From: Streptomyces gelaticus
GTDB lineage: Bacteria; Actinomycetota; Actinomycetes; Streptomycetales; Streptomycetaceae
Direction of reading: 5' to 3'
NCBI RefSeq assembly: GCF_014649535.1
Contig: NZ_BMTF01000010.1
Coordinates: 82,337-146,336 of the forward strand
DNA length: 64,000 nt
Positions within the stretch are counted from its first letter, which is position 1; each line of letters begins with the position of its first letter. Of the stretch, positions 51,122 through 60,176 are shown piece after piece. Both the position numbers and the translations under genes were made by a program. The notes under the pieces are model-generated. The model searched no databases. It was given only the letters and a program-made list of their open reading frames with translations, and had not been told where the DNA came from.

Positions 51122-51146
51122 TCATTGTTACCTATGCTCACAATGA
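51122..51146. promoter_or_regulatory. Candidate MarR operator between the ABC exporter and marR
   Basis: TCATTGT and ACAATGA form a perfect 7-bp inverted repeat separated by 11 bases (centre-to-centre 18). It lies in the 139-base divergent region, about 25 bases before the marR ATG, in an AT-rich patch unusual for this window. MarR dimers bind such sites, so both genes are probably controlled here. Confidence 0.6.
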
Positions 51147-51170
51147 ACGGGGTCCTGATATTGTTCCCCC

Positions 51171-51614
51171 ATGGACTCCTCCGATGCCGACGGCGTGCTC
51201 GCCGAGCAGCTGCTGCGGGTGACCCGCAGGCTCCAGCGGATCCAGAGCCGCCAGCTGGAGCCGATGGGTATAACTCCCGCGCAGTTCCGGCTGCTCCGCA
51301 CGGTCGCGCATTACGACGGCCCGCCCCGGATGGCCGATCTCGCGCAGCGCCTGGACGTCGTTCCGCGCGCCGTGACCACCCTGGTCGACGGCCTGGAGGC
51401 GAGCGGACGGGTGCGTCGCGCCCCCGATCCGGACAGCCGCCGGGTGGTGCGCATCGAGATCACCGAAGAGGGCTTCGCCACCCTCCGGTCGCTGCGCGAC
51501 GCGCGCCGCGCCGCCGCGGAGGAAATCCTGGCCCCACTGACCGCCGATCAGCGCGAGGTGCTCGGCGGGCTGCTGTCCGCTCTGGTCAACGGAATGCCGG
51601 AGCGCCGCTGTTAG
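51171..51614 (+). CDS. MarR-family transcriptional regulator
   Basis: This 147-aa winged-helix regulator has the MarR helix-turn-helix (ARPMADLAQRLDVV-type region around 55-75: RMADLAQRLDVVPRAVTTLV) and the wing (RRAPDPDSRRVVRIEITEEG). The recognition part is followed by the dimerisation helices. It is divergent from the ABC exporter and 85 bases upstream of the FAD/Fe-S oxidase gene. It probably represses the exporter through the palindrome at 51122-51146. Confidence 0.93.
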   Translation: MDSSDADGVLAEQLLRVTRRLQRIQSRQLEPMGITPAQFRLLRTVAHYDGPPRMADLAQRLDVVPRAVTTLVDGLEASGRVRRAPDPDSRRVVRIEITEEGFATLRSLRDARRAAAEEILAPLTADQREVLGGLLSALVNGMPERRC

Positions 51615-51699
51615 AACACCGCACGGACACGCCCGCACCCGCCGGGTGACGCGCGTCCGCCGCCGTGGTACCGAACCGAACCGCCGAGGAGACCTCGAC

Positions 51700-54651
51700 A
51701 TGCCACTGCTGGAGCCGAAGCCGGAAGCACTCCGCCCCGAAGCGGTGCGGCCGCCGTCCGTGGACCGGGTCCCCGACCGGCAGGCTCCGGGCACGCCCGA
51801 ACCGCTGCGCGGCGACCTGATCGCCCTGCTCGGCCCGGAGAAGGTGCTGTGGAAGGTCTCCGACCTGGTGAAGTACGCCTCCGACGCCAGCCCCTACCGC
51901 TTCGTCCCCCAGATCGTCGTGGTCCCGCAGAGCATCGACGACATCTCGGCGGTCCTGTCGTACGCGCACGGAAAGGGCCGTGAGGTCGTCTTCCGGGCAG
52001 CCGGCACCAGTCTGAACGGCCAGGCCCAGGGCGAGGACATCCTGGTCGACGTCCGCCACCACTGGGCGGGCATCGAGATCCTGGACGACGGCGCACAGGC
52101 CCGCATCCGGCCGGGTACGACGGTCGTGCGGGCCAACGCCGCCCTCGCCCGGCACGGCCGACTGCTGGGCCCCGACCCGGCCAGTGCCATCGCCTGCACG
52201 ATCGGCGGAGTCGTCGCCAACAACGCCTCGGGGATGACGGCCGGCACGACCCGCAATTCGTACCGCACGGTCTCCTCCCTCACCTTCGTGCTGCCGAGCG
52301 GCACCGTCGTCGACACGGCCGACCCGGCGGCGGACGAGGACCTCGCCCGAGCCGAGCCGCGACTGTGCGAGGGGCTGCTGGCCGTCAAGGCGGAGATCGA
52401 GGCGGACGCCGGGCTCACCGCCCGGATCCGCGCCAAGTACGAGATCAAGAACACCAACGGCTACCGCCTCGACGCCTTCCTGGACGGCTCGACACCCGTC
52501 CAGATCCTGCGCGGTCTGATGGTCGGCTCCGAGGGCACCTTCGGCTTCATCTCCGAAGTCGTCTTCGACACGCTGCCGCTGGACCGCCGGATCTCTACGG
52601 CGCTGCTCTTCTTCCCGTCCCTGACCGCGGCGGCGGCCGCCGTGCCCCGCTTCAACGAGGCGGGGGCGATCGCCGTCGAGCTGATGGACGGCAATACGCT
52701 GCGCGCCTCGGTGAGTGTCCAGGGCGTGCCCGCGGACTGGGCCGAGCTGCCCAAGGAGACCGCGGCGCTGCTGGTGGAGTTCCGGGCCCCGGACGAGCAC
52801 GGCCAGGAGGCGTACGAGCAGGCGGCGGCCGCCGTCGTCCAGGAGCTCGACCTGGTCGCGCCCGTCCCCTCGGTGACCAACGCGTTCACCCGCGACGCCA
52901 AGGCCATCTCCGGCTACTGGAAAGCCCGCAAGGCATTCGTCACCGCGGTCGGCGGCTCCCGCCCCTCGGGTACGACGCTGATCACGGAGGACTTCGCGGT
53001 GCCGCCCTCCCGGCTGGCCGAAGCCTGCGAGGCCCTGCTCTCGCTCCAGGCGGAACACGGCTTCGACGCCGCTGTGGCAGGCCACGCGGCACACGGCAAC
53101 CTCCACTTCCTGCTCGCCTTCGACGCGGCGAAGCCGTCCGACGTCGACCGCTACGCCGCGTTCATGGACGACTTCTGCCGACTGACGGTGGAGCGTTTCG
53201 ACGGCTCTCTGAAGGCCGAGCACGCCACCGGCCGCAATATCGCCCCGTTCCTGGAGCTGGAGTGGGGCCCCAGGGCCACGGAGCTGATGTGGCGCACCAA
53301 GCAGATCATCGACCCCGACGGCGTCCTGGCCCCCCGGATCGTCCTCGACCGCGACCCGAAGGCCCATCTGCGCGGGCTGAAGACCATTCCCGAGGTCGAG
53401 GCGGTCGCCGACCCCTGCATCGAGTGCGGTTTCTGCGAACCCACCTGCCCCAGCCACGACCTGACCACGTCCCCGCGCCAGCGGATCGTGCTGCGCCGGG
53501 AGATGATGCGGCAGCCGGGCGGTTCCCCGGTGGAGACGCAACTGCTCGACGCCTACGGCTATGACGCCGTCGACACCTGTGCGGGCGACTCGACGTGCAA
53601 GCTCGCCTGCCCGGTGGGCATCGACACCGGCGCGATGATGAAGGACTTCCGCCACCGGCGGCACTCGCCGCGCGAGGAGCGGATCGCGGCGCTCACCGCG
53701 AAGAACTTCAAGGCGGTGGAGGCGGCGGCGCGGCTCGCGGTGGCCGCGGCCGACCGGATCGGCGACCGGCTGGGCGACGGGCCGCTGGAGACCATCACCG
53801 CTCTCGCCCGCAAGGCCGTGCGTCCCGATCTGGTGCCCGAGTGGCTGCCGGAGATCCCCGGTGCCGCCGCCCGTAAGCTGCCCCGCACCTCCCGTGTCGG
53901 GGCGAACGCGGTCTACTACCCGGCGTGTGTGAACCGCATCTTCGGCGGCCCCGAGGGCCACCGCGGTCCGTCGCTGCCGCAGGCCGTCGTCGCTGTCTCC
54001 GCCCGCGCCGGGAAACCGGTATGGATCCCGGACGATGTCGCGGGGACCTGCTGCGCGACGATCTGGCACTCCAAGGGCTACGACGAGGGCAACACCGTGA
54101 TGGCCAACCGCATCGTGGAAGCGGCCTGGGGCTGGACGGCCGGCGGAAAGCTCCCGCTGGTCGTGGACGCCTCGTCATGCACCCTCGGCATCGCCCACGA
54201 GGTGGTGCCCTATCTCACCGACGACAACCGGGAGTTGCACCGGGATCTGACCATCGTCGACTCCCTGGTCTGGGCGGCCGACGAGCTGCTTCCGGAGCTG
54301 ACGATCCTCCGGAGGACCGGTTCGGCTGTCCTGCATCCGACGTGCTCCATGCAGCATCTGGACGATGTGCAGCAGTTGCGTTCGGTCGCGGAGGCCTGCG
54401 CCGAGGAGGTCGTGATCCCCGACGACGCCGGCTGCTGCGCCTTCGCGGGCGACCGGGGCATGCTGCACAAGGAGTTGACGGCCTCGGCGACGGCGAAGGA
54501 GGCCGCCGAGGTGAACGGGCGCGAGTACGACGCGTATCTCTCGGCCAACCGCATGTGTGAGATCGGCATGGACCGGGCCACGGGCCACTCGTACTACTCG
54601 GTGCTCATGGAATTGGAGCGGGCCACCCGGCCGGGGGCTGTTGTGCGCTGA
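51700..54651 (+). CDS. FAD-linked D-lactate dehydrogenase-like protein with Fe-S and CCG domains (YdiJ/Dld type)
   Basis: The 983-aa protein has an FAD-binding domain (about 70-250; VFRAAGTSLNGQAQGEDILV, IGGVVANNASGMTAGTTRNS), the FAD-oxidase C-terminal domain (about 290-555; HAAHGNLHFLLAF, EHATGRNIAPFLELEWG), and two ferredoxin motifs (from C573, CIECGFCEPTCP; CAGDSTCKLACPVG). The CCG heterodisulphide-like part (CCATIWHSKGY, DDAGCCAFAGDRG) follows. It oxidises a 2-hydroxyacid such as D-lactate or 2-hydroxyglutarate and passes electrons to the respiratory chain. The ATG at 51700 follows GAGGAG. A strong terminator follows. Confidence 0.92.
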   Translation: MPLLEPKPEALRPEAVRPPSVDRVPDRQAPGTPEPLRGDLIALLGPEKVLWKVSDLVKYASDASPYRFVPQIVVVPQSIDDISAVLSYAHGKGREVVFRAAGTSLNGQAQGEDILVDVRHHWAGIEILDDGAQARIRPGTTVVRANAALARHGRLLGPDPASAIACTIGGVVANNASGMTAGTTRNSYRTVSSLTFVLPSGTVVDTADPAADEDLARAEPRLCEGLLAVKAEIEADAGLTARIRAKYEIKNTNGYRLDAFLDGSTPVQILRGLMVGSEGTFGFISEVVFDTLPLDRRISTALLFFPSLTAAAAAVPRFNEAGAIAVELMDGNTLRASVSVQGVPADWAELPKETAALLVEFRAPDEHGQEAYEQAAAAVVQELDLVAPVPSVTNAFTRDAKAISGYWKARKAFVTAVGGSRPSGTTLITEDFAVPPSRLAEACEALLSLQAEHGFDAAVAGHAAHGNLHFLLAFDAAKPSDVDRYAAFMDDFCRLTVERFDGSLKAEHATGRNIAPFLELEWGPRATELMWRTKQIIDPDGVLAPRIVLDRDPKAHLRGLKTIPEVEAVADPCIECGFCEPTCPSHDLTTSPRQRIVLRREMMRQPGGSPVETQLLDAYGYDAVDTCAGDSTCKLACPVGIDTGAMMKDFRHRRHSPREERIAALTAKNFKAVEAAARLAVAAADRIGDRLGDGPLETITALARKAVRPDLVPEWLPEIPGAAARKLPRTSRVGANAVYYPACVNRIFGGPEGHRGPSLPQAVVAVSARAGKPVWIPDDVAGTCCATIWHSKGYDEGNTVMANRIVEAAWGWTAGGKLPLVVDASSCTLGIAHEVVPYLTDDNRELHRDLTIVDSLVWAADELLPELTILRRTGSAVLHPTCSMQHLDDVQQLRSVAEACAEEVVIPDDAGCCAFAGDRGMLHKELTASATAKEAAEVNGREYDAYLSANRMCEIGMDRATGHSYYSVLMELERATRPGAVVR

Positions 54652-54689
54652 TCACCCGGGGCCGGCCGGTCCCGTAGCCGCCCTGGATC

Positions 54690-54724
54690 GCCGGGCGGGC
54701 TCGACACCTTCGAGCCCGCCCGGC
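54690..54724 (+). terminator. Strong terminator hairpin after the FAD/Fe-S oxidase
   Basis: A perfect 15-bp stem (GCCGGGCGGGCTCGA and TCGAGCCCGCCCGGC) with a 5-base loop (CACCT) is followed by GTTTTC, 38 bases after the stop codon. This fits a rho-independent terminator. Confidence 0.85.
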
Positions 54725-54866
54725 GTTTTCGCGCAGACACGAAAGTCCATGGTTTGGGAACAGGAGTCCAATCCCTCCCCTTGCGCAACAGCAGACCCAA
54801 CTACGAAGGTCCTTACCGAGGTTCATTCACCAGCCGCGCACGTCAGACCCCCTTCACGGAGGATCG

Positions 54867-56315
54867 ATGAACGACGCAGCACAGCAGAACGACGGTACAC
54901 AGGGCGGCGACGAGGGCTCCATGAGCCGCCGCTCGGTCCTCTGGACGACCGCCGGGGTGGCCGGCGCCGGGCTCGGGCTCGGCGCCCTCGGCGGCTCCAC
55001 CGCGGCCGCCACCGGCCGGGCCCCGGAGGCCGCCGCAGCGGACCCGGCACAGGTTCCGAAGCGCCAGGGCCGGACCATGGTGGGGGTTCCCTTCGACCGG
55101 CGCTCCACCGTACGGGTCGGCATCGTCGGCCTCGGCAACCGCGGCGGCAGCATGATCGATCTCTTCCTCGCCGTCAGCGGCGTACAAGTGGTCGCCGTCT
55201 GCGACCCGGTCAAGGCGAAGGCGCAACGGGCCGCCGCGAAGGTGACCGCCGCGGGCCAGCCGGCACCCGCCGTCTACACCAACGGTGAGGACGACTACGA
55301 GAACCTCTGCAAGCGCGGAGACATCGACTTCGTCTATGTGGCGACGCCCTGGGACTTCCACTTCCAGATGGCGAAGACCGCCATGCTGAACGGCAAGCAT
55401 GTCGGTGTGGAGTGCCCGATCGCTCTCCAGCTCGACCAGCTCTGGGAACTGGTCGATCTGTCCGAGCGCACCAGACGCCACTGCATGCAGCTGGAGAACT
55501 GCTGCTACGGGCAGAACGAGATGCGTGTGCTGCGCATGGCACACGCGGGTCTCTTCGGTGATCTGCTGCACGGCGCGGGCGCGTACAACCACGACCTGCG
55601 GGGCCTGATGTTCGACCCGGACTACTACGAAGGCCCTTGGCGCAGGCTCTGGCACACCAGGCTGCGGGGCGATCTCTACCCCAACCACGGGTTCGGCCCG
55701 GTCGCCAACTACATGGACATCAACCGCGGCGACCGCGCGGTGAGCATCACCAGTGTCGGGTCCCCGTCCCTCGGGCTCGCCGAGTACCGCGAGAAGAACA
55801 TGCCGGCCGGCGACCCGAGCTGGAAGGAGACCTATATCGAGTCCGACCGGACGATCAGTCTCGTCCAGACCGCCAAGGGACGGGTCATCCGGCTGGAGCA
55901 CGATGTGTCCACCCCGCATCCGTACTCACGGATCAACAGCCTCGGCGGCACGAAGGGCGTCTTCGAGGACTACCCCGCCCGCATCTACATCGAGCCCGAC
56001 CACACCAACGACAGCTGGGGCGACTTCTCCAAGTACCAGGACTGGGACCACTGGCTGTGGAAAGAACACGCCAATCCGCCCGGCGGCCACGGCGGCATGG
56101 ACTACATGCTGGTGTTCCGGCTGATGCAGTGCATGCGGCTCGGCCTCGTCCCCGACTTCGACGTGTACGACGCGGCGACCTGGACGTCCCCCGTTCCGCT
56201 CAGCCACCTGTCCATCCGGGCGAAGGGCGCGCCGCAGCAGATCCCGGACTTCACCCGCGGTGAGTGGAAGAAGGCCCGCTCCGGCATGGACTCGGAGAAC
56301 CCCGAGAAGGCCTGA
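54867..56315 (+). CDS. Secreted Gfo/Idh/MocA protein, GH109-like (alpha-N-acetylgalactosaminidase type)
   Basis: The 482-aa protein has a Tat-type signal (SMSRRSVLWTTAGVAGAGLG) and an NAD-binding Rossmann fold (VRVGIVGLGNRGGSMIDLFL), then DFVYVATPWDFHFQMAKTAM, HVGVECPIALQLDQLWELVD, ENCCYGQNEMRVLRMAHAGL, and HTRLRGDLYPNHGFGPVANY. These resemble GH109 glycosidases that use bound NAD in hydrolysis. The Tat route fits a cofactor-containing enzyme exported folded. The ATG follows CGGAGG. A large palindrome follows the stop. Confidence 0.85.
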   Translation: MNDAAQQNDGTQGGDEGSMSRRSVLWTTAGVAGAGLGLGALGGSTAAATGRAPEAAAADPAQVPKRQGRTMVGVPFDRRSTVRVGIVGLGNRGGSMIDLFLAVSGVQVVAVCDPVKAKAQRAAAKVTAAGQPAPAVYTNGEDDYENLCKRGDIDFVYVATPWDFHFQMAKTAMLNGKHVGVECPIALQLDQLWELVDLSERTRRHCMQLENCCYGQNEMRVLRMAHAGLFGDLLHGAGAYNHDLRGLMFDPDYYEGPWRRLWHTRLRGDLYPNHGFGPVANYMDINRGDRAVSITSVGSPSLGLAEYREKNMPAGDPSWKETYIESDRTISLVQTAKGRVIRLEHDVSTPHPYSRINSLGGTKGVFEDYPARIYIEPDHTNDSWGDFSKYQDWDHWLWKEHANPPGGHGGMDYMLVFRLMQCMRLGLVPDFDVYDAATWTSPVPLSHLSIRAKGAPQQIPDFTRGEWKKARSGMDSENPEKA

Positions 56316-56325
56316 GCCGGCGGGC

Positions 56326-56361
56326 GGGCCGGGCCGGGCCCCGCGGGGCCCGGCCCGGCCC
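56326..56361. terminator. 36-bp perfect GC palindrome after the GH109-like gene
   Basis: GGGCCGGGCCGGGCCCCG is followed directly by its exact reverse complement, starting 11 bases after the stop codon. Every base is G or C and there is no T-tract. It would form an extremely stable hairpin and probably ends transcription or protects the mRNA 3' end. Confidence 0.7.
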
Positions 56362-56507
56362 TGCGCATCGCGGCCCTGGCGCGATACGGCCGTTCCCGGA
56401 GAAAACCAATTGCTCGGACCGACGTCCCGGGGCGAACCTGGCACGGTTTGGATCATTCACCTCGATCCACTCACCGAACCACCAGTCACACCGAACCATG
56501 GGACGTC

Positions 56508-58346
56508 ATGCAGATTCGCGATCTTCCCTACCCGGATCCCGGCGATCCCGATGTCCGGTCAGGGCCACGCTTCCTGCTCTGGCTCGGTCGCAATCAGCTC
56601 AGGGGCCAGCTCAAGTCCATGGGCTGGGGACTACTGCACCAGTGCTCCATCGCCGGGCTGCCGCCCGCCGTCGGTCTGGCCGTTCAGGCGGTCGTCGACC
56701 GCTCCGGCAGCCGGCTCGCGTGGTCGGGCGGGCTGATCGCGGTCCTGGGAGTGCTGATCTCGCTGGGCGACACCATGCTCCACCGGACGGCCGTCACCAA
56801 CTGGATCACCGCCGCCGCCCGGGTCCAGCAGTTGCTGGCCCGTAAGACCGCGGAGCTCGGCTCGGCGCTGACCCGTCGGGTCGCGGCGGGCGAAGTGGTC
56901 GCGGTGTCCACCGGCGACGTCGAGAAGATCGGATGGTTCGTCGAGGCCCTCTCCCGCTTCGCCGCGGCGGCCGCCGCCCTGGTCCTGATCTGTGCGGGGC
57001 TCCTCCTCTATCTGCCGTCGCTGGGCATCCTGGTGACGGTCTCCGTGCCGTTGCTGGCCCTCGCCGTGCTGCCGCTGCTCCCCCGGGCCACCCGGCGCGC
57101 GGACCTCCAGCGGGAGAAGGCCGGCAAGGCCACGGAACTGGCCTCGGACACCGTGGCCGGGCTGCGGGTGCTGCGCGGGATCGGCGGCGAGGAGCTGTTC
57201 CTCGGCCGCTACCGGCGTGCCTCCCAGGAGGTCCGCGAGGCGGCTGTGCACAGCGCGCGGATGTGGTCGCTGATCTCGGCGGTCCAGGTGCTGCTGCCGG
57301 GCCTGCTGCTCATCTCGCTGGTCGTGTACGGGGCGATGCTGGCTCGGGACGGCCGGATCGGGGTCGGTCAGCTGGTCACGGTGTACAGCGCGGCGACGCT
57401 GCTGCTGTTCCCGCTGCGCCACTTCGAGGAGATCGCGATGGCGTACTCCTTCTCGCGGCCGTCCGCCCAGCGAGCGGTCCGGGTGCTGTCGTTGCACCGG
57501 GCGGCCCGGCCGTCGACCGTCGACGCCGCGCCGACCGGCGATCTGTACGACCCGGTCACCGGTCTGATGGCTCCGGCCGGGCTGTTCACCGCGGTGGTCT
57601 GCGGCAACCCGGACGAGGCGGGACGGCTGGCCGAGCGGCTCGGCGGACACGCGCAGCCGGGCGCCGGAGCCGGCCCGGATTCGGCGGAGGGCGCCGCGGA
57701 GCGCGAGGCCCCGTCGGTACTGCTGGGTGGTGTCCCGCTGGACGAACTCCCGCTGGACTCCGCCCGGACCGCCGTGCTGGTCCAGGACAAGGAGCCCGTT
57801 CTGCTCTCCGGCACGCTGGGCGAGCTGCTGGACGTTCCGTCGTCCGGCCGGGTGACCGCCGAGGATGCGCTGACGGCCGCGCAGTGCGGCGATGTGCTGG
57901 ACTCCCTGGCACAGGCGTCGCTCGCCACGGACGGCGACCCGATGACGACCCGGATCACCGAGCGCGGCCGGTCGCTCTCGGGCGGCCAGCGCCAACGGCT
58001 CGCGCTGGCGCGCTCCTTGGTGACCGACCCGGAGGCGCTGGTGCTCGACGAGCCGACGTCCGCCGTCGACTCGCACACGGAGGCCCGGGTCGCCGCCGGG
58101 ATCAAGACACTGCGCCAGGGCCGTACCACCGTGGCGTTCGCCTCCTCACCTCTGCTGCTCGACCTCGCGGACCGGGTGGTGCTGGTGCACCGGGGCACCG
58201 TCGTCGCGGTCGGCGGGCACCGCGACCTGCTCCGCACGGAGCCCCGCTACCGGGCCGTCGTGACACGCGAGACGGACGAGGAGATCGCGGCCCCTGCCCC
58301 CGGGTGCGCGACCGCAACGATCGAGGAAATCGAGGAACGGGCATGA
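56508..58346 (+). CDS. ABC exporter half with degenerate Walker A (heterodimer subunit 1)
   Basis: This 612-aa half-transporter has a six-helix TM domain (about 30-320) and an ATPase whose Walker A is destroyed (VVCGNPDEAGRL in place of GxxGxGKS). The signature LSGGQRQRLALARSL and Walker B ALVLDEPTSAVD are kept, while the usual H-loop position reads FASSPLLLD without His. In heterodimeric exporters one ATP site is inactive, so this fits a partner subunit. The ATG at 56508 begins MQIRDLPYPDPG; the next gene overlaps by ATGA. Confidence 0.9.
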   Translation: MQIRDLPYPDPGDPDVRSGPRFLLWLGRNQLRGQLKSMGWGLLHQCSIAGLPPAVGLAVQAVVDRSGSRLAWSGGLIAVLGVLISLGDTMLHRTAVTNWITAAARVQQLLARKTAELGSALTRRVAAGEVVAVSTGDVEKIGWFVEALSRFAAAAAALVLICAGLLLYLPSLGILVTVSVPLLALAVLPLLPRATRRADLQREKAGKATELASDTVAGLRVLRGIGGEELFLGRYRRASQEVREAAVHSARMWSLISAVQVLLPGLLLISLVVYGAMLARDGRIGVGQLVTVYSAATLLLFPLRHFEEIAMAYSFSRPSAQRAVRVLSLHRAARPSTVDAAPTGDLYDPVTGLMAPAGLFTAVVCGNPDEAGRLAERLGGHAQPGAGAGPDSAEGAAEREAPSVLLGGVPLDELPLDSARTAVLVQDKEPVLLSGTLGELLDVPSSGRVTAEDALTAAQCGDVLDSLAQASLATDGDPMTTRITERGRSLSGGQRQRLALARSLVTDPEALVLDEPTSAVDSHTEARVAAGIKTLRQGRTTVAFASSPLLLDLADRVVLVHRGTVVAVGGHRDLLRTEPRYRAVVTRETDEEIAAPAPGCATATIEEIEERA

Positions 58347-60124
58347 TCGGCGTCGCAGTACCGGCGTACGACCCGGCCGCGCCGGAGTCGGCGACGACCC
58401 TGCCGGTCGGCACCCCCACCACCGTACGGAGCTACGTACGGGAGCTGCTGCGGCGCCATCGCGGGCGGTTCGCCGTGCTCGTCGTGTTCAACGCCGTCGC
58501 GGTGATCGCGTCGATCGTCGGCCCGTATCTGCTGGGCGGGCTGGTCGAGGACCTCTCGGACGGTGTGCGGGACCTCCATCTGGAGCGCACCGCCGGGGTG
58601 TTCGCGCTCGCGCTGGTCGTGCAGACCGTGTTCACGCGGCTGATGCGCCTGCGCAGCGCGATGCTCGGCGAGGAGATGCTGGCCGACCTGCGCGAGGACT
58701 TCCTCGTACGGTCGGTCGGGCTGCCGCCGGGGGTGCTGGAGCGGGCCGGTACCGGAGACCTGCTCTCCAGGATCACCACGGACATCGACCGGCTGGCCAA
58801 TGCGATGCGCGAGGCCGTGCCGCAGCTGGCGATCGGCGTGGTGTGGGCGGGGCTGCTGCTCGCCGCCCTCACCGTGACGGCTCCGCCGCTGGCGCTCTCG
58901 GTGCTGCTGGCGCTGCCCGTGCTGATCATCGGCTGCCGCTGGTACTTCAAGCGGGCGCCGTCCGCGTACCGTTCGGAGGCCGCGGGATACGCCGCGGTCG
59001 CCGCGATGCTGGCGGAGACCGTGGACGCCGGACGGACCGTGGAGGCGCACCGCCTCGGTGCGCGCCGGGTGGCGCTGTCGGACACGCGTATCGCTCAGTG
59101 GACCGCATGGGAGCGCTACACACTCTTCCTGCGCTCCGTGCTCTTCCCCGTCATCAACGTCACCTATGTGACGATTCTGGGCGCGGTGCTGATGCTCGGC
59201 GGCTGGTTCGTCATCGAGGGCTGGCTGACCGTTGGGCAGCTGACGACGGGTGCGCTGCTGGCGCAGATGATGGTCGACCCGATCGGCCTGATCCTGCGCT
59301 GGTACGACGAGCTCCAGGTCGCCCAGGTGTCGCTGGCCCGGCTGGTCGGCGTACGGGACATCGAACCGGACGCGGGTGACGCGGAGGTCGTCCCGGACGG
59401 CCGGGACGTACGGGCCGACGAGGTGCGCTTCGGTTACCGCGCCGGACTCGACGTCCTGCACCGGGTGTCGCTGGACGTGGCACCGGGTACGCGCCTCGCG
59501 CTGGTCGGCCCGTCCGGCGCCGGCAAGTCCACGCTGGGCCGGCTGCTGGCCGGGATCTACGCCCCGCGCACCGGCGAAGTGACCCTCGGTGGCGCCGAGT
59601 TGTCCCGGATGAAGGCGGAGGACGTACGTACGCATGTGGCGCTGGTCAACCAGGAGCACCATGTGTTCGTCGGCTCGCTGCGGGACAACCTCCTGCTGGC
59701 CCGTACGGGCGCCGAGGACGCCGAGCTGTGGGCGTCGCTGGCGGCCGTCGACGCGGACGGGTGGGCGAGGAATCTGGCGGAGGGGCTGGACACCGAGGTC
59801 GGCTCCGGCGGTCTGGCGCTGACTCCGGCCCAGGCCCAGCAGATCGCCCTGGCCCGGCTGGTCCTGGCCGATCCGCACACGCTGGTGCTCGACGAGGCGA
59901 CTTCGCTGCTGGACCCGCGGGCCGCCCGCCATCTGGAGCGCTCACTGGCCCGGGTGCTGGACGGCCGTACGGTCGTGGCGATCGCACACCGGCTGCACAC
60001 CGCGCACGACGCCGATGTGATCGCGGTGGTGGAGGGCGGCCGGATCAGCGAGCTGGGTGGTCATGACGAGCTGGTGGCGGCGGACGGCGCGTATGCGGCG
60101 CTGTGGCGGTCCTGGCACGGCTGA
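58343..60124 (+). CDS. ABC exporter half with intact Walker A and degenerate signature (heterodimer subunit 2)
   Basis: This 593-aa half-transporter has a TM domain (about 40-310) and an ATPase with intact Walker A VGPSGAGKST, Q-loop VNQEHHVF, Walker B TLVLDEATSLLD and H-loop AIAHRLHTAHDAD. Its signature motif reads LTPAQAQQIALARL in place of LSGGQ. Its Walker A pairs with the good signature of the preceding subunit to give one active site, and the two defective motifs meet in the other. The transported substrate is unknown. The start overlaps the upstream stop. Confidence 0.92.
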   Translation: MIGVAVPAYDPAAPESATTLPVGTPTTVRSYVRELLRRHRGRFAVLVVFNAVAVIASIVGPYLLGGLVEDLSDGVRDLHLERTAGVFALALVVQTVFTRLMRLRSAMLGEEMLADLREDFLVRSVGLPPGVLERAGTGDLLSRITTDIDRLANAMREAVPQLAIGVVWAGLLLAALTVTAPPLALSVLLALPVLIIGCRWYFKRAPSAYRSEAAGYAAVAAMLAETVDAGRTVEAHRLGARRVALSDTRIAQWTAWERYTLFLRSVLFPVINVTYVTILGAVLMLGGWFVIEGWLTVGQLTTGALLAQMMVDPIGLILRWYDELQVAQVSLARLVGVRDIEPDAGDAEVVPDGRDVRADEVRFGYRAGLDVLHRVSLDVAPGTRLALVGPSGAGKSTLGRLLAGIYAPRTGEVTLGGAELSRMKAEDVRTHVALVNQEHHVFVGSLRDNLLLARTGAEDAELWASLAAVDADGWARNLAEGLDTEVGSGGLALTPAQAQQIALARLVLADPHTLVLDEATSLLDPRAARHLERSLARVLDGRTVVAIAHRLHTAHDADVIAVVEGGRISELGGHDELVAADGAYAALWRSWHG

Positions 60125-60129
60125 GCGGT

Positions 60130-60169
60130 CCGCCTGCGGCCCCCTGGTGCACCCGGGGGCCGCGGGCGG
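60130..60169. terminator. Bidirectional terminator between convergent genes
   Basis: CCGCCTGCGGCCCCC and GGGGGCCGCGGGCGG form a 15-position stem with one mismatch around a 10-base loop (TGGTGCACCC). It begins 5 bases after the ABC exporter stop and ends 8 bases before the stop of the convergent membrane protein gene, so it can serve both. Confidence 0.75.
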
Positions 60170-60176
60170 TGCGCCG

